Assembly (NCBI GenBank): GCA_030710605.1
Contig: CP092863.1
Location: forward strand, 112,840,010 to 112,904,009
Reading direction: 5' to 3'
Source of the DNA: Cordylochernes scorpioides
Lineage: Eukaryota; Arthropoda; Arachnida; Pseudoscorpiones; Chernetidae
DNA: 64,000 nucleotides
Shown: piece by piece, positions 56,347 through 64,000 of the stretch
Layout of the letters: every line of letters starts with the position of its first letter
How positions within the stretch are numbered: position 1 is the first letter of the stretch
The notes under the pieces: model-generated
Databases searched by the model: none
What the model was told of the DNA's origin: nothing
Seen by the model: only the letters and a program-made list of their open reading frames with translations
Made by a program: the position numbers and the translations under genes

Positions 56347-56961
56347 TGATATCGGGTTAGAATTGAATGAAATTGCGACTATCTACGTGGACACGCTTTG
56401 AGGTTAAATGTGTCACAGGCGTGATGAAGGCGTCTTTGGCCTGAAAAGTGAAAGAGTTTTGTGGTGTAGCTCTGTGACACGAAGCGAAAAAATTGTAAAT
56501 GAAAAGGTGTCACGTGAAGTCTTTGTTTTGTACAAAATCTAACCTGTTTCACTATGAATAACAAATTTACTAAAGTCATGGGTGCTGGTTGTACGAACAT
56601 ATCGATAATTTTTATATTGTTAGTGGATATGACACGTTTAATGTGAGAAAAAAAAGATTGTGTGTGTTTAGTAGGGCGACGTTATGGAGCTTGTGTGGCT
56701 CGAAATTGGATTTGGGTGTGAAGTCGCGCATTGAAAATTGTTGCCAATTGTAAAAAGTGATGTGATAGGGTGTTGTTTATTTTGTTGAGAGAGATTTGTC
56801 GATATTTAAATATGCATGTGAAAGGAAGGAGTGTAGTTATGTGGGAATTTAACGATTGGAATAGTTTTGGAAGGCTGTGACTTAGGTTATTTCTGTCTAA
56901 AGCTATGAAAGAAAAGGACAATAGGGGCGTTGAAAATGGGATTAGGAACATTATAATGAGG

Positions 56962-57420
56962 TTAAATAAGAGTGTTGGAGTTCACCACGTGTGAGCAACC
57001 CGTTCCAGGAGGGGAAAATTTAGTAAATGGGACAGTTGTATTAACCTGTCCATGGGACACGTGTTGCTTGCACGAGGTGAATTGGTACAAGGTAGTTGGT
57101 AGAGGTACATTATCTTGATACAGGAGTAGCTGAGGACAGTCTATAATTAGTAGAAATATTTTTATAGAGTTAATGGATAAGATGCCAAAAGGCAAGGATG
57201 TATCTAAGATATAGAATTTTAGGTTCTGCGTTATGCTACCTATTTTTACGTTTAACAATATATAACCTATGGTGAAAATATTGTTAGATAGGGCATTAAT
57301 AGTTAAGTTAAATGGATGGACAGGTATTTTCTTTTACAAACTTATTTCTATTATTTTAAAAGTATTCTGCATAATTATAGCGATAGATGCTCCTGTATCA
57401 AGTAGTAGAAGGTAGGTTTA
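56962..57420 (-). pseudogene. Retropepsin-like aspartic protease, one internal stop
   Basis: The active-site block LLLDTGASIAII is at about 57364-57408 (DTG at 57391-57399). It is followed after an in-frame TAA by a second conserved segment (VKIGSITQNLKFYILD; PFGILSINSIKIF) that corresponds to the ILG-containing end of retropepsins. It would mature the gag-pol polyprotein; the stop makes this copy inactive. Confidence 0.75.
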
Positions 57421-57585
57421 CATTATTGGACAGTTCAGCTCGAACGAGCAATTGTTCAACAAAAATTATAGAAGGAGGAACCTACTGTTGTGCTGTCTTG
57501 TATGTCGGAACAGTCCTGGTCTTGTGCCATGGTTGGAGGTTCTTTGGGACAGTTAAGAGTTCACTGCTTGCGCTGGGCTCGTGGT

Positions 57586-57999
57586 TTAGAGATGGTCGGG
57601 GGAGCAGGTAACATACGCTCGCGTGTTGGTAACTCGGAGGGGTGCTTGCAGGAGGTTTGGTGGCTTTCTCAGTCTTGTAGAGTATTGTAGTTGGGCCCGA
57701 TCTGCTTGGGCGTCGTAGTTGGTGAAGAAGCTCTGCGCCTCGTACGAACCATTGTAGCGCGGTAGTTCCACATTTCGCGATAGTCCGGTCACGGCAGAAA
57801 GCTGATGTAGCGTCGTCGTCAACCTCCCCAGGACATCTGACACCGGCGGCGGGGGCGTGACGTCCTCGTGGTTGGGGGGAATTTCCTGCGTCCTACCGAG
57901 GGTGGTTTCTTTCTTTGGAAAAGTGGTGTTTTCGCCACTTTCGGAGTCGGGATCGGACTCCATTGGTTCCTTTGGATCCTCCTCTCTTCCCTGTTCCAT
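57586..57999 (-). pseudogene. Gag-like protein fragment, 137 residues
   Basis: ATG at 57999, 80 bp inside the right LTR, which fixes the orientation. The acidic N-terminus (MEQGREEDPKEPMESDPDSE) is followed by DVLGRLTTTLHQLSA and the capsid-like start VELPRYNGSYEAQSFFTNYD. It stops at 57586, much shorter than a full Ty3/gypsy gag, and no intact CCHC knuckle is seen before the protease. Truncated by a stop or frameshift. Confidence 0.7.
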
Positions 58000-58079
58000 C
58001 TTTCTGTACAGACAGTGGTCTATTTGCTTACTTGTACCTTGGCGTCCACTATCCTGTCGACTCTTCGGACGGGGGAGTC

Positions 58080-58864
58080 TGTGATATCTTGGGACCTCTG
58101 GGACCAGTGTTACCTGATGCTAGACGAACCTCGATGTCAACTCTACCGTGCAGTCGTGGTGGAAGGCGACACAGCTGGGCCAAAGGTGAAATAAACAAAC
58201 AGAGATTCCACTAAGAAGCGTCTGACGTCAAGAAGGAATGGGGATGAGCGGAGAGGGAGATCTTTAGAGCAAGTGTTACCTTGGTGGGATCCAAGCGCGG
58301 ACTGCCTAACCTAGGTTCTCGATTTAACACCAAGACCTTTCTTCTTTCTAATTGGTAGGAAGATGTCACGTGGCCGTTGGCTATTGGTTGACCTACTTAG
58401 GTATTGTTTCCTAATTGGTAGGGATATGTCACGTGGCCGTTGGCTATTGGTTGACCTACTTAGGTGTTACCTTCTAATTGGTCTTTGCTGCTGTCTTTGT
58501 CGGAAGATATACCGGCCTTGCCCAGGAAATACTGGCCGTTAAACTCAACTTTTATGATTTCCGCGATCGTAAAATTGACTGTAGATTTATTAATAGTGGT
58601 GCTGGCTTTAAGCCTCTTTGCTAGGCCTTACTTCTACTCTCACCTAAGCCTGATTAGTTTTAACCTTAATTTTCTCCTGTTAGTCTCCATTCCTTCTATC
58701 TGTACAGTTGCTATACTTTATTAGATTCTTACGCGGTACAGATTGATGTTAGTTGAGGCTTTCTATTTGCAGTACATAAGAAGTTATATACAGTCATGGG
58801 GTGGAACATGTGGTAGTAGATATCTAGACTATTTACAACAATTCCATGGTCTTAAATCATCACA
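58080..58864 (-). repeat. 5' LTR (785 bp)
   Basis: TGTGAT...ATCACA, 783 of 785 positions identical to the other LTR. On the minus strand it has a TATATAA-like box (CTGTATATAACTTC) near 58785. The sequence just inside (GACTCCCCCGTCCGAAGAG on minus) is not an obvious TGG-type primer-binding site. Confidence 0.95.
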
Positions 58865-58949
58865 AATACACTTTCCACTTTTTTTTAAAGGACAACAGTG
58901 GGTTGTCAAAAAACATCAAAAGGACAATAAACATTATTATAAAAATGTG

Positions 58950-59550
58950 AAAAAATAGTACAAATGTGATATTCTACTGGGATAAGGTGCATAAATTAAG
59001 AAAAAGGCATATACTTATCGTGCAACTGAAAATTGCTGATGGCTTGCGCCATCTATCGGAATACAGTAGAAACTCCCCGTAAAGGACACTTAATTGTATA
59101 GCCAAATTGTTCTTTAGGGAGAGGTGTCTTCTTACCAGAGAGTTGCTAAATTGTAAAAATTATAATTTTGCAAATGAAAACTGTCCTTTGTAGAGAGGTG
59201 TCCTCTAGCGGGGTGTCTGCTTCTACTATATATTAAAAAAAAAAAAAAGAGACATATCCTGTTTTTAATATCAACACCTTACCTATTATATATTTTTTAT
59301 TATTTTCTCACATATATATGTAAATTAAGAAAAAGGCATCTCCTTATCGTGCAACTGAAAGTTGCTGATGGCTTGCGCCATCTATCGGAATAAATATCTG
59401 GAATAATTAAAAATCAACGAGAATAGTTTATATTTATTCCGATAGATGGCGCAAGCCATCAGCAACTTTCAATTGCACAATAAGGAGATGTCTTTTTCAC
59501 AATTTATGCATCTTATCCCAGTACAATATCACATTTGTACTATTTTTCAT
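58950..59550. mobile_element. Palindromic MITE with nested insertion
   Basis: The outer arms (AATAGTACAAATGTGATATT ... AAGGCATATACTTATCGTGC ... GATGGCTTGCGCCATCTATC and the reverse at 59426-59550) are interrupted by the pogo-like element at 59067-59227. An additional partial arm copy lies at 59325-59392. Confidence 0.75.
59067..59227. mobile_element. pogo-like MITE nested in the palindrome
   Basis: TA|CAGTAGAAACTCCCCGTAAA ... GTGTCTGCTTCTACT|ATA. Related to 63044-63211 (shared AATTGTA...CCAAA..GT.CTTTAGGGAGAG). Confidence 0.7.
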
Positions 59551-59557
59551 ATATATG

Positions 59558-59785
59558 TCGGAATCGATTTGATCCAGTCGACTCTATGTGAGAATCGGTT
59601 GTATCCTGTCAACTCTATGTGAGAATCGATTGAATCCTGTCGATTCTCTGTCGGATCTTGTTGTTTACCTGTGTAAGATCCTGTCGACTCTCTATAATAA
59701 TGAGATTGGATCCTGTCGACTCACTATAATTTTCGGGTTGATCCTGTCGACTTACTGTGGGATCCTGTTGACTTACTATGAGAGT
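59558..59785. repeat. Degenerate ~30-35 bp tandem repeat
   Basis: Repeated GATCCTGTCGACTCTCTAT-type modules, about seven copies, spaced irregularly. Confidence 0.75.
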
Positions 59786-59789
59786 CCTG

Positions 59790-60400
59790 GTGAATTGTGG
59801 AATGGTGGATTTGATTGGATTGGTGATTGATGGCGCAGTCTTGGTCGATGGTGGGTTTCCATAGGGGAAATAACGAGTACACCTGGATGGGATAGAACAT
59901 GGACTTTGCGAAAGGGAGAGAGATGTGACTGGAGGAGGTACCTTTGCCTTTCACATGATCGAGAGGACTTTACCTTGGTTGGAGCCTAAGTTGAGCACAC
60001 CTTGCTTCTAGCCTGGTCACCTACCTTCTTAACTTCTTGTCCGAGATCAAAGTCATTAACTCTCTCGGCTTCTCATAGGTGGAGATCATTCTACGTGCCT
60101 GCTTCTGATTCGCTATTAGTTGGTCATGCTTAAAGGTGATTGGTTGGTGATTTGTCATGCTTAACTGTGATTGGCTTAGTACCTCCATTGTCGCCATGAT
60201 TGCAATCTTCCAGGAAGAAGAAGAAGGTCTTTGAACTTAAGTTTTATGGGGGTCCTGGGCAGTGACCTTTACTTCCTGGATGATGCAATCCTGTTAATTG
60301 TTATTCCCTTTTTCGCGAAGCCTAACTTTTATTAAATCTTTTGACGATACATTGCATAGATTGTGGTGGGGTTACATATTGTTATATACAGATTATCACA
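59790..60400. other. Non-coding, no gene recognised
   Basis: Mixed composition with several ATTGG motifs (60100-60180). No domain-bearing frame and no direct terminal repeat were found. Confidence 0.45.
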
Positions 60401-60406
60401 TATATA

Positions 60407-61685
60407 CCAGGTCTATTAGTATGAAACGCGAAAATTTTCAGTGAATTCAAAAGTTCACCAATTCCATACAACAAAATATTTTTTTATTCAAAGTAATTGC
60501 CCTGATTAGCTATACACTCGGACCACCTTTCAGGCAATTTTCGAATTCCTTGTCTGAAAAATTCTATTCCTTTTGAGTCGAACCAGTCAACAAGCCATTG
60601 TATGTCTGAGTTCGAAAATTCCTGGTTTTTTAGGGCGTGTCCTAAAGATGTGAAAAGGTGGTAGTCCGACGGCGCTAAGTCTGGTGAGTACAGCGGGTGG
60701 GGTAAGAGTTTCCAGCCCAAGTCTTTTATGGTGTTTTTGACCACTGTAGCGTTGTGGGCTGGAGCGTTGTCATGCTGCAGTATCAGCTTGTTGTGCTTTT
60801 CACGCAATTCCAGTCTTATTTCATTCAATGCCTCTCTCAAACTGTGCATTTGTTGTTCGTAGCGACTAGTATTGACCGTTTCGCCAGGTTTCAGGAGCTT
60901 GAAATATACTACGCCGGTCTGGTCCCACCATACGCAAAGCATTGCCTTTTTTCCTAAGCGATTGGGCCTAGGCTTCTGTTTTGGAAATTGGCCGAGCAGG
61001 CCCCACGACTTTTGGCGCATAGGATTGGTGAAGTGGATCGATTTCTCATCAGAAGTTACGATTCGGTGCAAAAATGACTTCTTTTCATGCCTGGCGAGCA
61101 GCCCTTCGCAGGTTACCAGACGCCGTTCTTGCTGCCTTTCGCTCAACTCGTGGGGGACCCATCTGGAAAGCTTTTGGGTCATTCTGAGGCTGTTTAAACG
61201 TAGGGAAACAGTACCTTGAGACACCTGAAGCTGTTTCGCGAGTTTCTCCTGCGTTTGGGTACTGTCCTCATCCAACAAAGCTTGTTGTTCAACGTCCTCG
61301 AACTTTTGGTGCGGTTTTCCACGTGGTTCATTATCAAGTTCGAAATCGCCACTTTGGAATTTTTTAAACCACCTGTAACACTGCGATTTGCTCAGAGCGT
61401 GGTCGCCGTGAACTTCCTCGAGCATTCGGTGGGCTTCAGTGGCACTTTTCTTCCAGTTGAAGGCGAACAACAAAACTTCCGCAAATAGGCACTTTTTGGC
61501 TCGGAAATCACCCTTTTCCACGGGCTCCAGAAATTTTCCCCGATTTGAATTTTTCTAAAACTCCACGCATGCTGATGCCACGTGAGTCAAAAACAAAATG
61601 CCTTCAACAGCGCCACCGTCGGCTCAAATAAAGTTGCACAGCGCCCTCTGGCAGCCATTTTCGCGTTTCATACTAATAGACCTGG
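60407..61685 (-). mobile_element. mariner element 2, 1279 bp
   Basis: TIRs CCAGGTCTATTAGTATGAAA-CGCGAAAAT at both ends (inverted), each flanked by TATA. They start CCAGG and differ from the TIR of element 1, so this is another mariner subfamily. It is inserted at the left end of the MITE at 61686-61877. Confidence 0.93.
60484..61521 (-). CDS. mariner transposase, full-length frame with GTG at the start position
   Basis: 345 codons without a stop, the same length as Drosophila Mos1 transposase. N-terminal paired HTH region (TEAHRMLEEVHGDHALSKSQ; CYRWFKKFQSGDF; QVSQGTVSLRLNSL), the mariner signature WVPHEL at 121-126, catalytic Asp158 (IVTSDEKSIHF), Asp251 (HDNAPAH) and Asp286 (YSPDLAPSDYHLF): DD34D with exact spacing. 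The residue two after the first DE is Ser where mariners normally have Trp (DEKW). The first codon of the aligned protein is GTG, and an in-frame stop lies 13 codons upstream with no ATG between, so the normal start appears lost; the first internal Met is residue 33, inside the DNA-binding domain. It is probably recently active but not translated efficiently now. The role is cut-and-paste transposition at TA. Confidence 0.9.
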   Translation of the reverse strand: MEKGDFRAKKCLFAEVLLFAFNWKKSATEAHRMLEEVHGDHALSKSQCYRWFKKFQSGDFELDNEPRGKPHQKFEDVEQQALLDEDSTQTQEKLAKQLQVSQGTVSLRLNSLRMTQKLSRWVPHELSERQQERRLVTCEGLLARHEKKSFLHRIVTSDEKSIHFTNPMRQKSWGLLGQFPKQKPRPNRLGKKAMLCVWWDQTGVVYFKLLKPGETVNTSRYEQQMHSLREALNEIRLELREKHNKLILQHDNAPAHNATVVKNTIKDLGWKLLPHPLYSPDLAPSDYHLFTSLGHALKNQEFSNSDIQWLVDWFDSKGIEFFRQGIRKLPERWSECIANQGNYFE

Positions 61686-61877
61686 TATATAGATGGAAAA
61701 TTTGCCGGGAGGAAATTAATGATTGCCAAAGTTGGTGTTGTGGCTTTGTCACCGACCCGATGCCGCTAGTTGCGGCGACGGTCAATAGATGGCGTCAGAT
61801 TATGACGTTTATTTTGACGGGAGAGGCGACCATTGCTTCCATGGATTAATTTCCTCCCGGCAAATTTTCCATCTATG
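61686..61877. mobile_element. MITE with TIR AGATGGAAAATTTGCCGGGA
   Basis: A perfect inverted pair of about 30 bp (TAGATGGAAAATTTGCCGGG + AGGAAATTAAT and the reverse at 61846-61875). Internal unit CACCGACCCGATGCCGCTAG...GACGGGAGAGGCGACCATTG. The left flank is the end of mariner 2. Confidence 0.8.
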
Positions 61878-62160
61878 TTTTGCCAATAGATTTGGCCCAG
61901 CCACATTGCCAGCAAAACACTTCTTTGGTAGATTGTGAGGATTCCATTAGATCCTGTGTGGATCTCATGGAATAAAGTCCGCCCTAGACTGACGAGGGCC
62001 ATTAGCCCGAAACCATGGTCTCTAGGTGGACGCTTATCAGTTTGCCAAATTTGGTGTTGTGGCTTTGTCACCGACCCGATGCCGCTAGTTGCGGCGACGG
62101 TCAATAGATGGCGTCAGATTCTGACGTTTATTTTGACGGGAGAGGCGACCATTGCTTCCA
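61722..62160. repeat. Direct repeat, two ~120-bp units
   Basis: 61730-61842 and 62045-62159 share GGTGTTGTGGCTTTGTCACC, GACCCGATGCCGCTAGTTGC and TTGACGGGAGAGGCGACCAT, almost identical. A diverged third copy is at 184-250. Confidence 0.9.
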
Positions 62161-62539
62161 CATATATATATGTATGTTAAATTTGTAAGCCCATTGTTGC
62201 TTTTTTATCTTTTTTTTGTTTTTAATATTTTACCAAATTTTCTAATATCGTGAACCACTTTTGTCAAACAGATCGAGGAGCATGGACTCATGGAATTTGT
62301 GTAATCTTTACACAATGGGGATAAGAAACAACAAGACTTTTGTCAAAACTTAAAGATGACCATCTGATCCAACCAACCTTCAAGAGAAGAAAAGTTCATT
62401 TTGGAAGTTTCTGATGTAGTGAGATTATAACCAAGTCTCCAAAAAATGTTATTTTTTCTAAACCTATTTTGTTGTTACATAGCAAAATTACACGCTATCT
62501 ATATAATACAAATGAAAACACCAAGACGCGAATGTTTTT

Positions 62540-62760
62540 TTTTCACAAATGAATCAAACCTTCAACTATCCTTACTGCGATGAAAAATTATTTTGGTAGG
62601 GCTTGGTTCATCAGTGGTGAACCCTCCCAGCGATTTTGCCAATTTAATCTATCAGACCGCTTCTTTAGAGCTCTAATACTGTATTGGATCATTCTGCTTT
62701 TATATACAACTGTGAAGGGTTGAATAATTTTGTTGTAAAGCTTAAAGAAGAAAAACTCTT
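62540..62760. repeat. Foldback-family repeat, partial copy
   Basis: Shares CTATCCTTACTGCGATGAAA, CATCAGTGGTGAACCCTCCC, GAGCTCTAATACTGTATTGG and CTGTGAAGGGT with 31990-32175. Confidence 0.75.
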
Positions 62761-63043
62761 GTATCAACCGCCTCAAATCTACTTGCAGGAAACCATTGAT
62801 GCCAAAATTCATAGAGATCAACTCAATATTGAGGCATAGCTATCTTTGACAAGTACATTACCAAGATAATAGAGAAATTTTAAACAAAATGCAAAAAAAA
62901 TTATGTTTCAAGTAAAGAGGTAAGATTTCAAGCTGTTACTTTTCAACTGGCTGCTATTTAATTGTATTCTTTAATTCAACACCCCGAAGGATCAAATTTT
63001 TCAGTGGATTTAAAGTCTGTGTGTTTAACTACATAATGATTTA

Positions 63044-63211
63044 CAGTAGAACTACCTCCCTGTAAAGGACAACACCTAATTGTAGAGCCAAAGTGTCCTT
63101 TAGGGAGAGATGTCCTCTTACTGGAGAGCTGCTAATTTGTAAAAATGGTAATTTTGCAAATTAAAACTGTCCTTTGTGGAGAGGTGTCCACTGAAGGGAG
63201 GTTCTACTGTT
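63044..63211. mobile_element. pogo-like MITE
   Basis: CAGTAGAACTACCTCCCTGT ... GAAGGGAGGTTCTACTG with TA on the left and TT on the right. Same family as 59067-59227 and the fragment at 20218. Confidence 0.75.
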
Positions 63212-63293
63212 TTGAAAAGAAACCCATTGCCCAAAAAATAATTGTTACAAATTTTATAGATGATATTGTCTTAGAATTTCAATGAGGTATATA

Positions 63294-63870
63294 CACTCAC
63301 TTAGTAGAAAATCTTTGATGTCGCTAGTCGTCTATTATTATTTTATTTTTTTTAAGGAGACAGAGACAATTTTGTTCACACTTAGTTATCTCGTGTGTCT
63401 TCAATAAAGGTCACTGTAATATCTTTCAGTTATTGTCTCAATCCCGATATACATGCTGAAAGGTACAACTTCCTTAAGTTTTGTCCATGAGTGTATCAGA
63501 GTTATTGTCTGAATCCCGATATATATGCTGAAAGGTACAACTTCCTAAAGTTTTGTCCATGAGTGTATCTTTCAGAGTTATTGTCTGAATCCCGATATAC
63601 ATGCTAAAAGGTACAACTTCCTTAAGTTTTGCCCATGAGTGTATCTTTCAGACTTATTGTCTGAATCCCGATATACATGCTAAAAGGTACAACTTCCATA
63701 AGTTTTGTCCATGAGTGTATCTTTCAGAGTTATTGTCTGAATCCCGATATACATGCTAAAAGGTACAACTTCCTTAAGTTTTGTCCATGAGTGTATCTTT
63801 CAGAGTTATTGTCTGAATCCCAATATACATGGTAAAGGACAAAAACTTTCCTAAGTTTTATCCATGAGTG
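63294..63870 (+). mobile_element. 76-bp-unit MITE, small copy (about 6 units)
   Basis: TA-flanked; left end CACTCACTTAGTAGAAAATC, right end TTTTATCCATGAGTG. Carries the unique block TTTGATGTCGCTAGTC ... CTTCAATAAAGGTCACTGTA then about six 76-bp units in plus orientation, like the giant copy. Confidence 0.88.
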
Positions 63871-64000
63871 TACATGCAGTCATGTTTTACCTTTATACAC
63901 AGAGAGTGTCTCAAACCTTGCTATAACAACATCAAATAAAATCAAGATTTTATGTTGCTGTTATAACCATGGTGAGAAAAACCAATTGAACTTTAAACTT

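Larger units (their letters stand above)
53270..58864 (-). mobile_element. Ty3/gypsy-like LTR retrotransposon, 5.6 kb, decayed interior
   Basis: Two 785-bp LTRs (53270-54054, 58080-58864) start TGTGAT and end ATCACA. They are flanked by AATA on both outer sides, a 4-bp target duplication. Gag-, protease- and RT-like segments lie on the minus strand in the order gag (57999), protease (57399), RT (56346), all in the same reading frame. RNase H and integrase are not recognisable and the RT stops early, so the internal region is degraded or partly replaced by AT-rich DNA (54060-56090). Confidence 0.9.

Noticed and set aside
54055..58079. Plus-strand orientation for the LTR element (TGGCCCCGGATGTG next to the left LTR resembles a primer-binding site, and GGACGGGGGAG before the right LTR resembles a purine tract)
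   Set aside because: Gag-, protease- and RT-like segments all lie on the minus strand in the correct order, with the gag ATG 80 bp from the right LTR. The plus-strand signals are probably coincidental, though the lack of a good minus-strand primer site remains unexplained.
59558..60400. Solo LTR (TG... to ...CA with ATTGG motifs)
   Set aside because: No second copy in the window and no target duplication; ends chosen only by TG/CA are not evidence.

Overview
The window is nuclear DNA from a repeat-rich, AT-rich invertebrate, most likely an arthropod, though the sequence cannot fix the species. The eukaryotic assignment rests on an intact tRNA-Gly gene, a U6 snRNA retrocopy, spliceosomal-type splice sites, mariner, Helitron, LINE, SINE and LTR elements, and very large satellite arrays. 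There are no operons, rRNA genes or CRISPR arrays. A 100-N assembly gap sits at 2483-2582.

Layout. 0-2.3 kb: a repeat fragment and a GC-rich coding-like island. 2.3-7.3 kb: a 46-bp and then a ~140-bp satellite (about 34 copies) around the gap. 7.3-8.9 kb: a chain of 5'-truncated retroelement ends on the minus strand, one with a 41-bp minisatellite. 9-33 kb: AT-rich intron-like or intergenic DNA full of MITEs, foldback elements, LINE tails, a SINE, a TRIM-like element, a Helitron and a tRNA-Gly gene. 33.5-47 kb: a TA-flanked inverted-repeat element family whose 76-bp terminal unit has been amplified to about 140 copies (36.3-46.97 kb), next to a frameshifted LINE-type ORF1. 47.1-47.7 kb: a convincing protein-coding exon on the minus strand. 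48-53 kb: a U6 retrocopy, more LINE/ORF1 debris and a frameshifted mariner. 53.27-58.86 kb: an LTR retrotransposon with nearly identical LTRs but a decayed gag-pol. 59-64 kb: palindromic MITEs, a second mariner with a full-length frame, and another 76-bp-unit element.

Host genes are sparse. The only good evidence for a resident gene is on the minus strand: the exon at 47144-47707 and a smaller putative exon at 25025-25143. Their splice phases match, so they could belong to one gene whose ~22-kb intron holds the giant satellite. Everything else that codes is transposon-derived and mostly broken.

The two most unusual signals are (1) a satellite caught at several stages of growth from a Tc1/mariner-like MITE, each monomer carrying the element's own terminal repeat, and (2) a dispersed family of ORF1-type retroelement ends that share a short C-terminal protein motif and a 3' stem-loop, with stem substitutions that keep pairing, placed directly before the terminal ATAAA and CA/GT tail.
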